From Aliiroseovarius lamellibrachiae (GTDB lineage: Bacteria; Pseudomonadota; Alphaproteobacteria; Rhodobacterales; Rhodobacteraceae): a stretch of DNA of 64,000 nucleotides. Of the stretch, positions 46,800 through 55,929 are shown one piece after another. The stretch lies in contig NZ_JAHEVJ010000004.1 in the NCBI RefSeq assembly GCF_018599245.1, positions 62,001 through 126,000 of the forward strand. The letters are read 5' to 3'. The position numbers and the translations under genes were made by a program. The notes below the pieces were generated by a model that did not search any database, was not told the origin of the DNA, and saw nothing but the letters and a program-made list of their open reading frames with translations. Within the stretch, counting starts at the first letter, position 1, and each line of letters starts with the position of its first letter.

Positions 46800-49700
46800 T
46801 TAAGCCCCCACAGTGATCGATGCAAACACCCCAGGCCCGAACCGATCAGAGACTTGGGCAACCTCCACGGTAAACACACCACTGACACCGTCAGCTGTTT
46901 GCATGACAGCATCATAGGTCCAGTTTGGCACGGTCGTCTGCTCTTCGCGCAAAACACTCCCGCCTTGGGAAATTCGCACCATGTATACTTCTCCAGCTTC
47001 GCCCAGCGGCACCTCGCCTATCCCCCAGTGATCGCCATCAACACGCGTTCTACGCACCCAGCCGATGGCCAGATCACCCGCACCAACATCTGTTGCGGTC
47101 AGGAAAACTGGTGCATAGGGTCGCAGCCCAATTCCTTGAAATGCCACGACCTTATGCTGAAAACTTGCGTCACTATAGGGCAAGCGCGCGGATCCGATGC
47201 GGTAATGACGATCCACCCCGCGCGCCGAGGACGGAAGGCTGATTTGTTCTGCGCGACCGTCCAGCAAAACAAAATAGCTTCCCACGGGCCAAGTGTCGGG
47301 CATCAATGCATCCGTTCCGGCCTGACCGCGCAAACGCCCCGAAAGCTCGTATGTTCGCTCGCCGACCAAAGTCGCGGTGGTGAACTGAAACACCTCCCAG
47401 TTTTCCGGGCTTCCGTCGCCAATCGCCGCGACATTTGCCCCATTCAACAGGTCGGAAAGTGACACGCTCGACAACGTACCATCAATCAGTTTCACCCGCA
47501 CAGATGCACCGCGATCCAACATCCCTGCGCTCGCTTTGTTTAATACCGTTTCGGTCACGCCGATGGTTGCGCGTCGATCCAAGATCGTATTCACGGCATA
47601 GCCGTTGTCAGAGGCCGACGAATACACGGCAACCTTACCCAACCACGGCCGCGATGACGCAGCGATATGGGGGGCATGAGGTTCTTCGTCTCCGGTGATC
47701 AGCGGCAAATCCAAAAACAGTGGGAATGCCGGCGGTGGCGTCACAAACGATTTGTGCACAACCGTTGCTTCTTTTGTGGCTGTCGGGCCATAAACACCCG
47801 CCTCAACTCGTGTTGCTTGTACAACCTGCACACCGGCATGTTCGATATGATCCATCCGAAACAATTCGGTCCCAGCCTCCGTGGCGATTTCCACCACCTC
47901 ACCAGCCGTTTTTCTAATCTCAGACGGCGGCAATGAGAAATTGGCACGATCGCGTGCGATCCGGGCTTCAGCGAGCCAGCGTTCAGAAATATCCTGAGCC
48001 TCCGCTTGGGTCAAAATGAGTGGTATTTCACTTTGAGACACGGTCTGATTGCCGTCGTCAGGAAAGATTGCCTCCGCTGAACGGACTTCATAATCCCCTT
48101 CACTTTCCACAAAGCTCAGGCGGACCCGGCCAGCAACATCGGCTTCGCCGTCACGAATGCGTTCAAGCGTCGTGTTCTGTTCTGACGTCAGGGCCATTTT
48201 CTCAGGATCAAGCACATGATCAGGCCGTCCTGTCCGCGTGCGGAAATGCAGGACACCTTCATGTTCTGAAGCTTCAAACCCATAGGCAAGCATGAGTGGC
48301 TGCAATGCCGATCGCCCGGAAGAGATATCTTTCACGACATACCCACGAACAAGTCCATAAAGCTTCGAAACATCGTAATTTTTCAAACCAGAACGATCAC
48401 ATACCTCGGATACAACAGACGCCAACGAACGCGACGAACTGCGCCCATTCAGCCAATGACCCCGGGTATAATTCACGCCGTCGCTCCACAGTTCCAGATT
48501 ATTTGGAAATGCTGGGAACGGGCGTGCATCCCACGCCCAAATATGCGCCCGACCCATGTCGATCATTTGCACATCCGTGGCCGAATGTGTCGGGTTGTTT
48601 GAAACATCGCCCCAATACTCATTCATGGCGCGCACATATTGCATCTGGATCAGGTCATCGCGACGCCCAGTAGAGTATTGCGGCAAGGTGGATTCCGAGC
48701 TTTTCGGATCGAGGAATTTATTCGGCTCATTGGTCGCCTTATCAATCGCAGCACACCCCATTTCAGTGAACCAAAATGGCTTGGATCCAGGCAACCAATC
48801 CGTGGGCAGCGGGTGGCGCATGCCACCAATCCGATTGTGGTGCGAGCGATACCACCAATTCCGCAAATCTTTGTACCTGTACACCCAAGGTTCATCATGC
48901 GCGCCATCGGTGATCGGGCTGCGGTTTTGGGCATCACGGTCTGTTTGTGAAGCATAATACCAGTCATACCCCTCCCCACCTTCGATGTTCAATTTCAGAT
49001 AGTCGAGGTTGTAAATCGAGCCGTGATGCCCATCGAGATGTTCAAACCCATCACGCCAATCAGACAGCGGCATGTAGTTGTCTATCCCGATGAAATCGAT
49101 GTCATCATGGCTCCACAGTGGATCAAGGTGATAATAGATATTTCCAGATCCATCCGTCGGGCGATATCCAAAATATTCTGACCAATCCGCCGCATAGGAA
49201 ATCTTAATGTCCGGCCCGAGAATGGCACGCACATCTTGAGCCAATTCAATCAGCTTCTCGACCACAGGAAAACTGTGCCCCGCCCCGCGAATTTGTGTCA
49301 ACGCGCGCAGTTCGGACCCAATCAGAAATGCATCCACCCCGCCCGCATCCGCACAGAGATGGGCGTAGTGGAGAATGAAGCGGCGATAGGAAAATTCTGC
49401 CGGGCCGGTATAATCCACCCCATTGGCCGTCACCGAAAAATCAGAGGCTTGCGCCAGCCCAAAAAACGCATCGACTTCGGCTTCGACAGCGCTGGTGCTA
49501 TCGGGCGATCCAGATACGCCCGGTGCAAGCGACGTGGTAATACGCCCGCGCCAAGGCAGCTTAGGCTGTCCAGTCGTCCCAGTCCAAGGATCAACAAGTG
49601 TATTGCCCTGAAGTTGCTCCATCAAAATGAAGGGATAGAACGTCACCTTTTTCCCTTTGGCCGCCATCGCGCTCAGCGCTTCTTTGACGGATTGGTCAGT

Positions 49701-50711
49701 TGGCGTTCCACCATAAACCGCGCGTCCGTCCTCAATCGGGACAATGCCCGCCGCCGCCCGCGAGATCCCCGATACGGACCAGGGCATCGTGTCACCATCC
49801 TGCGACTGTTGCTCTACCTTCGGTTGGATATCGCAGTTCGCACAGCGCAGGTCGGACCCAAACCACGAAACGATCAAGGAAGTTGCGCCGCAATTGGGCA
49901 GGTCGTTTTCCAGAATATCCAACGAGGTCGCAAAATCGGTCAGGCCCGATGGGCTGTTGGAGTTGCTCAATCCGGCGACACCAGGCTCTGCAGTAAAAGC
50001 CACCTTTGACGTTGCCAAAGCGTATTCCCCGGTGCCCGGAATGATCGCAACGGCATTGGTGCCTCTCGACAACTCGGGCACCTGATCCGCTTGCTCAGGG
50101 CGCACGACTTCAAAGCTGAGCTGAGGAACACGATTGCCAAATTGGCCGAGTTCGAGATCCTCAATCACCACATAAGCCGTGCCGCGATAGGCAGGCACAT
50201 TGCCAGCCCCCATCACTGCTTCGATTTTTGGGTCGGGCAGTTGGCTATTGTCCCCGGGGTACACGCGCATGTTCAGATCACTGATCGCAATCTCATTGCC
50301 ATCCGCCCAAATACGGCCGACCCGTGTTATTTCACCTTCACATAAGGCAATCGCAAGGCTGATAGAATAGCTGTAGCTTGTCACTTTGGGCTGGCTTGGT
50401 GCGCCTTTACCGCCTCCGGACGTTTCGGATTGCTCCTGAAACCGGGTTGCCCAAATCACCTGTCCTGACAGGCGCGCACGTCCATAAAGCTGCGGAATTG
50501 TTGTCCCTTCAGACGCCCCGGTAAGGCGTAACCGATCGACACGGCCCGTTTCAATCGGATCCGACCCTCCCCCCAATATTTTGCTATCAATGGCGCGCCC
50601 CAAAGTTGCGCCGATGGCCTTACCTATCGCCACAGACGACAGACCCAAAAGTCCACCGCCAACCGACGCGCCAAATGCGGCGCCAACGCCAGCCAATACA
50701 ATCGTAGCCAT
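46800..50711 (-). CDS. GTA baseplate megatron protein (gp15-like)
   Basis: This 1303-residue protein is the largest of the cluster. It has a glycine-rich N-terminus (about 1-35, SVGGGLLGLSSVAIGKAIG), a phage-tail-like region to about residue 420 and a TIM-barrel-like domain at about 430-720 (ILHYAHLCADAGGVDAFLIGSE, DFIGIDNYMPLSDW, PFWFTEMGCAAID), followed by phage tail-III-like and C-terminal beta domains. In RcGTA the homologue forms the baseplate tip and probably contacts the recipient surface. Its start overlaps the gp14 stop (TGATG). It is full length, with no frameshift. Confidence 0.92.
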   Translation of the reverse strand: MATIVLAGVGAAFGASVGGGLLGLSSVAIGKAIGATLGRAIDSKILGGGSDPIETGRVDRLRLTGASEGTTIPQLYGRARLSGQVIWATRFQEQSETSGGGKGAPSQPKVTSYSYSISLAIALCEGEITRVGRIWADGNEIAISDLNMRVYPGDNSQLPDPKIEAVMGAGNVPAYRGTAYVVIEDLELGQFGNRVPQLSFEVVRPEQADQVPELSRGTNAVAIIPGTGEYALATSKVAFTAEPGVAGLSNSNSPSGLTDFATSLDILENDLPNCGATSLIVSWFGSDLRCANCDIQPKVEQQSQDGDTMPWSVSGISRAAAGIVPIEDGRAVYGGTPTDQSVKEALSAMAAKGKKVTFYPFILMEQLQGNTLVDPWTGTTGQPKLPWRGRITTSLAPGVSGSPDSTSAVEAEVDAFFGLAQASDFSVTANGVDYTGPAEFSYRRFILHYAHLCADAGGVDAFLIGSELRALTQIRGAGHSFPVVEKLIELAQDVRAILGPDIKISYAADWSEYFGYRPTDGSGNIYYHLDPLWSHDDIDFIGIDNYMPLSDWRDGFEHLDGHHGSIYNLDYLKLNIEGGEGYDWYYASQTDRDAQNRSPITDGAHDEPWVYRYKDLRNWWYRSHHNRIGGMRHPLPTDWLPGSKPFWFTEMGCAAIDKATNEPNKFLDPKSSESTLPQYSTGRRDDLIQMQYVRAMNEYWGDVSNNPTHSATDVQMIDMGRAHIWAWDARPFPAFPNNLELWSDGVNYTRGHWLNGRSSSRSLASVVSEVCDRSGLKNYDVSKLYGLVRGYVVKDISSGRSALQPLMLAYGFEASEHEGVLHFRTRTGRPDHVLDPEKMALTSEQNTTLERIRDGEADVAGRVRLSFVESEGDYEVRSAEAIFPDDGNQTVSQSEIPLILTQAEAQDISERWLAEARIARDRANFSLPPSEIRKTAGEVVEIATEAGTELFRMDHIEHAGVQVVQATRVEAGVYGPTATKEATVVHKSFVTPPPAFPLFLDLPLITGDEEPHAPHIAASSRPWLGKVAVYSSASDNGYAVNTILDRRATIGVTETVLNKASAGMLDRGASVRVKLIDGTLSSVSLSDLLNGANVAAIGDGSPENWEVFQFTTATLVGERTYELSGRLRGQAGTDALMPDTWPVGSYFVLLDGRAEQISLPSSARGVDRHYRIGSARLPYSDASFQHKVVAFQGIGLRPYAPVFLTATDVGAGDLAIGWVRRTRVDGDHWGIGEVPLGEAGEVYMVRISQGGSVLREEQTTVPNWTYDAVMQTADGVSGVFTVEVAQVSDRFGPGVFASITVGA

Positions 50712-51163
50712 CAGTCAATCCTTTCCGGAAACGCAAATACCGCAACAATGCGGCGCGCCCACGGGGCCGACAGGGGGCTTTCAACCACCCCGTGCCCACT
50801 ATAGGCGTGAACAAAAGTTTGATACGGGTCATCAGACCCAAGAATTCCGAGGTGTTTGGCCACCGCATCCTGCCGCATTCGAAACAGCAGTACGTCGCCA
50901 GCTTTGGCGTCCGCTGGGTCTTTTTCGGTTAAGACATCAGCGGCACTGTTCCAAAGGCTTTCCAGGCCGGCGGGCTCGGACCAATCTTGCGAATATGCAG
51001 GAATTTCCATAGGTTCCGCCCCTAAGACAGACCGCCAGACCCCTCGGATCAACCCAAGACAATCCGTACCTATCCCTTTGCAGGACGTTTGATGTTGATA
51101 GGGGGTGCCAATCCATTGCTTCGCTTCAGCCAACACAAGCTGGTTTTGTTTGAGAGCTTTCAT
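50711..51163 (-). CDS. GTA NlpC/P60-type cell-wall peptidase (gp14-like)
   Basis: This 150-residue protein starts at ATG 51163 (MKALKQNQLV). It is a NlpC/P60 cysteine peptidase with C35 in GTDCLGLIRG, H104 in AVAKHLGIL, and the helical start ILAEAKQWIGTPYQHQ-like region. In RcGTA the equivalent sits in the tail tip and cuts the peptide stem of peptidoglycan so the tail can pass the wall. It follows gp13 by 45 bases and overlaps gp15. Confidence 0.9.
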   Translation of the reverse strand: MKALKQNQLVLAEAKQWIGTPYQHQTSCKGIGTDCLGLIRGVWRSVLGAEPMEIPAYSQDWSEPAGLESLWNSAADVLTEKDPADAKAGDVLLFRMRQDAVAKHLGILGSDDPYQTFVHAYSGHGVVESPLSAPWARRIVAVFAFPERID

Positions 51164-51208
51164 GGTCACATCCTCAAAATGAAAATTGTCATTATCGCGT
51201 GAATTCCA

Positions 51209-52126
51209 CTAAACGGATGTCGCCTCGGCACCCCGTCCGTTTGCTAAATTGCCCCCATCATTTTGCTCAGAAGCAACGGGATATGACATCAGCCAATCCT
51301 CCCCTGGAATGTCGGGAAAACCTTGGAAATTCAAAAGATTACTGAACCGAGCCTTGCAGGTCTCAGGTCGCTTATCACAGCCTGCCTCAAGTTGGATCAG
51401 ATCGCTCAGGTGCATTTCAGCCCGGATCGCTTCCCAAAGCTCGATTTTCCGGCGGCCGTCAGGCAGGGTGGTATCTTTACGAATGATACCGACAAGCCCG
51501 GCACCTTCACCGGATTTCACCACGAACCGACCGCGTTCAAACCAACCGTCTTCAAAGCCAGTAAGTCCCTCAAAAGTAAACTCGATTTCGCTTTTGTTGA
51601 TTACGGCCGAGGCTTCGGTCGAAAATGCAGGATCCGCGAGGTTTACCGTGCAGCGCTTATCGCCAAGGATGGCCCCACATGGCTTTTGATAGGCGCGCCC
51701 CTGAGGACGGTTGAGTTTCTCGGTTTGCCCAACCAGCTCTGCACGAAAGCCACCGGCCTCTCGCGTCAATTCACCAACCGTTCCTCGGAACTGAAGGTAG
51801 GATTGCGAAGGGGCCTGCCAGTTGACCAGCCACGCCTCGACCAATGCGCCGTCAAAACGCCCAGCCCTGATGTCTTGTTCTGTGATTGAGGCATCACTCA
51901 GCAAACCCAAAGCTTCTGTGTTATCGACGGAAAGCCCTGTTGTTTGCTCAAGCGCGTGGGCCGTTAAACCCGTATCAGCCTTGCATAAAACCGTGCCCAC
52001 CATCAGGTCGCTGTCATGGTCAGTGAACCCATAGGTTTCACCATCTTTGCGCGTCATCACCCAGCACCGGGCCACCGTTGTGACACCTGTGGCAAAATGA
52101 TTTTCAAATTGCTCGGAAATCGCCAT
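51209..52126 (-). CDS. GTA hub protein (gp13-like, DUF2163 family)
   Basis: This 305-residue protein fits the TIGR02218/DUF2163 family: TRKDGETYGFTDHDSDLMV near the start, EAWLVNWQAP in the middle, the CGAILGDKRCTVNL segment and a C-terminal part with GCDKRPETCKARFSNLLNFQGFP. Several conserved cysteines are visible; in the RcGTA hub these may hold an iron-sulfur cluster. It forms the hub joining distal tail and megatron. Its start overlaps the gp12 stop (TAATG). Confidence 0.9.
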   Translation of the reverse strand: MAISEQFENHFATGVTTVARCWVMTRKDGETYGFTDHDSDLMVGTVLCKADTGLTAHALEQTTGLSVDNTEALGLLSDASITEQDIRAGRFDGALVEAWLVNWQAPSQSYLQFRGTVGELTREAGGFRAELVGQTEKLNRPQGRAYQKPCGAILGDKRCTVNLADPAFSTEASAVINKSEIEFTFEGLTGFEDGWFERGRFVVKSGEGAGLVGIIRKDTTLPDGRRKIELWEAIRAEMHLSDLIQLEAGCDKRPETCKARFSNLLNFQGFPDIPGEDWLMSYPVASEQNDGGNLANGRGAEATSV

Positions 52127-52758
52127 TACACACGGACCTCCACCACAGGGACATTGGGCCCATTGCCGGCTTGAAAGGAGGCGACGGATGTATGGATCCG
52201 ATCGGTGTCAAAGCGCACAGGAACATCAAATTCAAATCCTGCCGTAACTTCAGCGCCATTTTCAGGGGCCGTGACAAAGGTCACTAGGCCGGTATTTGCG
52301 TCATATGAAAAATGAACACCTTCAACCAACGGGTCGCCTTGAAGGCCAATCGTGACCGTCCCGACCACTGGCTTTTGGATGGGGCGTGCATAGGATTGAT
52401 CTCCGCTCCAATATGTCTTGATCAATTGCCATTCAACGCGGGTTCCATCCCCCACCCCAATCACCTGGTCATGGTATTCCGGATCGACGGAAGGGGCCGA
52501 GCTTTTAAAGTCCGACCAATCTTTCCAGCGAAACCCGTGCAATTGCCCGCGACGTGCCTCAAAGAACGCAATCAGCGTCTCGACATCATCCAGGCTGCGC
52601 ATCCCAATCCCTGCATCATATCGACGCCGAGAATGCTCCCACGGGGTGTTGCGCTCTTCGAACCCGTTTGCCAGCGTCACAACCTCTGTGCGCCGTTCTG
52701 GTCCACCAACCGAGCCAAAACTTAGATTGGCCGGAAACCGAATATCATGAAAAATCAT
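52126..52758 (-). CDS. GTA distal tail protein (gp12-like, DUF2460 family)
   Basis: This 210-residue protein belongs to TIGR02217/DUF2460: MIFHDIRFPANLSFGSVGGPERRTEV at the start, RRYDAGIGMRSLDDVETLIAFFEARRGQLHGFRWKD, and VPVRFDTDRIHT at the end, where the family arginine/aspartate occur. RBS GGAGGG precedes ATG 52758. In RcGTA it is the distal tail protein at the tip of the tube. Confidence 0.9.
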   Translation of the reverse strand: MIFHDIRFPANLSFGSVGGPERRTEVVTLANGFEERNTPWEHSRRRYDAGIGMRSLDDVETLIAFFEARRGQLHGFRWKDWSDFKSSAPSVDPEYHDQVIGVGDGTRVEWQLIKTYWSGDQSYARPIQKPVVGTVTIGLQGDPLVEGVHFSYDANTGLVTFVTAPENGAEVTAGFEFDVPVRFDTDRIHTSVASFQAGNGPNVPVVEVRV

Positions 52759-52770
52759 CTTTTTCCCTCC

Positions 52771-53433
52771 TTAACGGTGCCGTTGCCCACGCGACAGCGC
52801 ACGCGACATTTGTGATGCGATCTGGCTTTGCGACCGGCGGAACCCTTCCACATCAGGCGTGGAGATATTCATCGTGATATTAATGGGTTGCCCGCCGCCT
52901 TGGGTGCGCACACCCAGGCTTCCGTCCGCACCGCGAGACAACGGCATAATCGCCTCTGGCCCCGCCTCGCCCATTAATCCCATCCCATTTGACATAGGAA
53001 AGGTTGTGGCACTTGAGACCACGCCACCTTTTGCAAATGGCATCACCTTGCCCTGCGAAAACGCACCACCTTTTTCAAAGGCGAGAAACCCATTCATCAC
53101 GGACCCCATGCCTTGCGCCAAGATCCCACCAAAATGGTCAGTCACCGGCTTTAACGCCGCATTATAGGCGGTTTGGGACATGCTGTTCGCGAGCCCTGTA
53201 AGGGCGTCTGAAAGCTTTGCACCATCAAAAACAAGTCCATCAAACGCCTTTTTCAAGCCGGAACTAAACCCTGACGAAAGCTTGTTTACATCGACATTCA
53301 GATCCGAAATCGTTGAATGCACACCCTTAAGCTCCGTTGAAAAGGCAGCCGCCATAGATTGTGCATCCCCCAACGAGGAACCCAACGCGTCGACCTGATC
53401 GTCGAAACTATCCAGCATCTCCAATCCTGACAT
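52771..53433 (-). CDS. GTA tape measure protein (gp11-like)
   Basis: This 220-residue protein has an N-terminal helical and coiled-coil part (to about 95), glycine-rich hydrophobic segments (MSQTAYNAALKPVTDHFGGILAQGM) and a C-terminal part with FEKGGAFSQGKVMPFAKGG and GEAGPEAIMPLSRG, the usual ending of lambda-type tail tape measures. It is very short compared with phage tape measures, matching the short tail of GTAs. Start ATG 53433 overlaps the stop of gp10.1 (TGATG). Confidence 0.9.
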   Translation of the reverse strand: MSGLEMLDSFDDQVDALGSSLGDAQSMAAAFSTELKGVHSTISDLNVDVNKLSSGFSSGLKKAFDGLVFDGAKLSDALTGLANSMSQTAYNAALKPVTDHFGGILAQGMGSVMNGFLAFEKGGAFSQGKVMPFAKGGVVSSATTFPMSNGMGLMGEAGPEAIMPLSRGADGSLGVRTQGGGQPINITMNISTPDVEGFRRSQSQIASQMSRALSRGQRHR

Positions 53434-53648
53434 CAAATCTCTCCTTCATGTGCGGGGGGATCATCGGGATATTGCGCTAAAAGCTCGTCCAGACGTGCCC
53501 GCATCGAGGGCGCGCCATGGGCCTCTTGCCCCAGCATCACCATCAATTCGTTAGGGGTAAGCGCCCAGAACTCAGCTGGGCGCAGACCTAATTTTGTGAA
53601 ACCAAGTCGCATAAGCTGCGGCCAGTCAAATCCTGGGCGCGTTGTCAC
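53433..53648 (-). CDS. GTA tail assembly chaperone-type protein (gp10.1-like)
   Basis: This 71-residue protein (MTTRPGFDWPQLMRLGFTKLGLRPAEFWALTPNELMVMLG) is recognised as the small gene between gp10 and gp11 in RcGTA, with FWALTPNEL typical of tail assembly chaperones. It overlaps gp10 by four bases (ATGA) and probably helps assemble the tail tube around the tape measure. It is among the shortest genes of the cluster and appears intact. Confidence 0.85.
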   Translation of the reverse strand: MTTRPGFDWPQLMRLGFTKLGLRPAEFWALTPNELMVMLGQEAHGAPSMRARLDELLAQYPDDPPAHEGEI

Positions 53649-53977
53649 GAGGTGGCCTCGGACACTTCGGGAACAGAGAACGCCCTTGCCAGCAATTGCC
53701 CCGCCACTTTCGCCGCCTGCATCGGGCCACCCGCAATTTCAGCCGCCAAAAGATCAGCGGCTTGGCCAGACCATCCTCCTCCGCGCAAACCCGCAACAAT
53801 CAGCGCAAGAACATCGCGTGAAGAGAAGGCCCCGCCCTCAAAGCGCTCTACCAAAGCCACAATCGTGTCTTCCCCCAAGTTCGCTTCCAGTTCGGCAAGC
53901 GCACCCAGCGTCAACTTCAACACCTGATGTTCACCATCAATGGTCAAAGCGACCTCTCCCGTCCAAGGATTGGCCAT
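53645..53977 (-). CDS. GTA tail assembly protein (gp10-like)
   Basis: This 110-residue protein starts at ATG 53977 (MANPWTGEVALTIDGE), two bases after the gp9 stop; a TTG two codons earlier is possible. It has a beta-rich N-terminus and a helical C-terminus (LGALAELEANLGEDTIVALVERFEGG). It is annotated in roseobacters as a GTA tail assembly chaperone. It overlaps gp10.1 by four bases, the pattern of a translationally linked pair resembling the frameshift pair of many phages. Confidence 0.87.
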   Translation of the reverse strand: MANPWTGEVALTIDGEHQVLKLTLGALAELEANLGEDTIVALVERFEGGAFSSRDVLALIVAGLRGGGWSGQAADLLAAEIAGGPMQAAKVAGQLLARAFSVPEVSEATS

Positions 53978-53979
53978 GA

Positions 53980-54393
53980 TCAAAGCGCCGTAAAGTTCAG
54001 CTCACCTGCTGACGCCATCGCCAGCTCATAAGTGGCTTCGCCATTGTGGGTACCCGCATATTCAATCGATGTGATCATAAATGCCCCTTCAATGGTGCCA
54101 AAGTCCGGCACGATCACTTGGAAATTGGGCACTTCATTTTCGAAGAAAATTTGCCGTGCGCGCTCATCGGTCGTGGCATCACGAAACACACCCGAACCTG
54201 AAATATTTGCCGATTTCACACCAGCGCCACCAAGCAGTTCACGCCAACCACCCTGGCTTTCAAGGCTGGTCACATCCACGCTTTCCGCATTAAAGCTGAT
54301 CCGCGTGGCCCGCAGACCCGCGATGGTTTCAAAAACACCCGCACCGGTCATGTCGAGCTTGATAAGAAGGTCTTTGCCTTTTTGGGCTACCAT
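53980..54393 (-). CDS. GTA major tail tube protein (gp9-like)
   Basis: This 137-residue protein has the hallmark tail-tube beta sandwich: KDLLIKLDMTGAGVFETIAGLR at the start, FNAESVDVTSLESQGGWRELL, IFFENEVPNFQVIVPDFG and EGAFMITSIEYAGTHNGEATYELAMASAGE. Length and motifs match RcGTA gp9, the repeating tube subunit. It stands between gp8 and gp10 with a 24-base gap upstream. Confidence 0.92.
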   Translation of the reverse strand: MVAQKGKDLLIKLDMTGAGVFETIAGLRATRISFNAESVDVTSLESQGGWRELLGGAGVKSANISGSGVFRDATTDERARQIFFENEVPNFQVIVPDFGTIEGAFMITSIEYAGTHNGEATYELAMASAGELNFTAL

Positions 54394-54417
54394 TGGGTCA
54401 CTCCATTATTGAAACGA

Positions 54418-54828
54418 TTAGGTGTCTTGAACACGGGCGTGGAAGGTCAAATCGATCCGTCGCACATCCGCGTCTTGAACACGGCGGGCTTTCGCCCGAT
54501 TGAAATTGAGGTAAACAAGATTGCCGCGCGCCAAGATCAACGTCGCATCAACCAAACTATCTGACACCGCAGCGGCAACTTCTTTTGCTTGCTGAAAGCC
54601 AGCCGCATCTGTCACAACTGAAACGGTGAATTCATGTAATGCCCCATGGCCGGTCATATCCGACTTTTCGACCACATCTTCCGGGCCAATGGACACAAAG
54701 GTTCCGGTGATAATACCAGCCGGAACAGCATCATAAATTGCGGTCCCCACAAGCGTATCCAATGTGCTATCGGCCTGAAGACGCTGATAGACTGCTTGTT
54801 GAAGGGCCGCTGAAACACCATAACTCAT
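54418..54828 (-). CDS. GTA tail terminator (gp8-like, DUF3168)
   Basis: This 136-residue protein starts at ATG 54828 (MSYGVSAALQQAVYQRLQAD), overlapping the gp7 stop by four bases. It fits DUF3168: an N-terminal helix, TAIYDAVPAGIITGTFVSIGPEDV and a ferredoxin-like beta core (HGALHEFTVSVVTDAAGFQQAKEVAAAV). In RcGTA this caps the tail tube and joins it to the head. Confidence 0.9.
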   Translation of the reverse strand: MSYGVSAALQQAVYQRLQADSTLDTLVGTAIYDAVPAGIITGTFVSIGPEDVVEKSDMTGHGALHEFTVSVVTDAAGFQQAKEVAAAVSDSLVDATLILARGNLVYLNFNRAKARRVQDADVRRIDLTFHARVQDT

Positions 54829-55163
54829 GCTGATACCTCTTCTTTTGCAAAGCACGTCAGGTATTGCGCGCTTTGATCCGCTTCAGTCACTGCAAGAATG
54901 CGAAAAAGCCGCGCGCCAGCCCGAAACCGTTGTTCAGGTTTGGGTCGGGACGGGGCACCATGCGGTGCAGCCCTGACTGTGATCCGAAAGCTGATGGACG
55001 AGAGCGTCACATGATCGGCGGCTTTTTCATTGCCGGTGCCGGCTTTGATTTCGGCCCACACGTCCCCAAGGGCCGCCCAGGTTTCAACAAAGCCACCCGC
55101 ACCATCCGGGTTGCGCTGCGGTTCTTCCAGCGTAAGTTTACGGTTTAGGACGGGCGCTTTCAT
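54825..55163 (-). CDS. GTA head-tail stopper (gp7-like)
   Basis: This 112-residue protein belongs to the phage head closure (SPP1 gp16-like) family: LNRKLTLEEPQRNPDGAGGFVETWAALGDVWAEI and a C-terminal GARLFRILAVTEADQSAQYLTCFAKEE. It closes the head after DNA packaging. It overlaps gp6 and gp8 by four bases each. Confidence 0.9.
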   Translation of the reverse strand: MKAPVLNRKLTLEEPQRNPDGAGGFVETWAALGDVWAEIKAGTGNEKAADHVTLSSISFRITVRAAPHGAPSRPKPEQRFRAGARLFRILAVTEADQSAQYLTCFAKEEVSA

Positions 55164-55762
55164 GCCGCACCCCCACCGCCAAACAGACGTACAACACGGT
55201 ATTTTTGGATAAGGGCAGAGACCCCAAAAGGAAGGTCACCCTGCCCCATCCCCGCACCAGAACGGTGTTCGTAAAAATAGGTCGCCAACATCAGAACCGC
55301 TTGTGACAGGTCCGCTGGAATATCGGACCAATCTGGACCAAATCCCGCATCAAACCCAATTTCAACTTGCCCCGCAACCGGGATCGCCGGAAGGCAAATT
55401 CCAGTTGATACAAGCTTGGGTCGATGAAGATCTGGCTCTAAAGTGTAACGGTCCGTATTAATCACCTCTTCCGCGCCAAGGCGGTCAGTGATTGTCAGGC
55501 TGGTAATGGCACCAACAGGACCAACAGGCAGCGCCTGTGATGCAAGGTCACGCCATGCGGTCAAGGTCCAGGTATACGCGCGGGTGATAAGGACCTTGCC
55601 GGTGCGGGCCTCAATTGCGGCCATCGCAGCCCGCAAATAAGTCTCAAGCACCGCGTCCTGCACCCCGTCATCGGCAAACCCGGTACCTAGCCGCAGGTGG
55701 TCCTTGAATTGGGCGACCGGCATGGCCGTGCCCGGCACAGTGGTCTGCTCGACTAACATCAT
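55160..55762 (-). CDS. GTA head-tail adaptor (gp6-like)
   Basis: This 200-residue protein has a helical gp6-like adaptor domain (AQFKDHLRLGTGFADDGVQDAVLETYLRAAMAAIEARTGK) and a C-terminal beta part ending in LFGGGGAA. RBS GGAG precedes ATG 55762; ATG 55759 follows at once. It follows the capsid gene after a 167-base spacer that holds a hairpin. It attaches to the portal ring and starts the neck. Confidence 0.9.
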   Translation of the reverse strand: MMLVEQTTVPGTAMPVAQFKDHLRLGTGFADDGVQDAVLETYLRAAMAAIEARTGKVLITRAYTWTLTAWRDLASQALPVGPVGAITSLTITDRLGAEEVINTDRYTLEPDLHRPKLVSTGICLPAIPVAGQVEIGFDAGFGPDWSDIPADLSQAVLMLATYFYEHRSGAGMGQGDLPFGVSALIQKYRVVRLFGGGGAA

Positions 55763-55890
55763 GGATCATCTCCGAAATTCGGGCCCCTCGCGTCAGGTGA
55801 AAATGGATGGGTGGGCACGCACTGTCCGTATTGCTCGGACGGAGGGGGAGCAGCTAGACAACACGGGGTTTGACCAGTACGTGCCCAGCC

Positions 55891-55911
55891 TGTGCCGTTA
55901 CAAACGGCACA
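55891..55911 (-). other. Hairpin in the capsid-gp6 spacer
   Basis: tgtgccgt (55891-55898) and acggcaca (55904-55911) form a perfect 8-bp stem with a 5-base loop, starting 18 bases after the capsid stop. No T run follows on the minus strand, so it looks less like a terminator than a 3' mRNA-stabilising or attenuating structure. Confidence 0.6.
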
Positions 55912-55929
55912 GACCTTGGGTCTCAGCTC

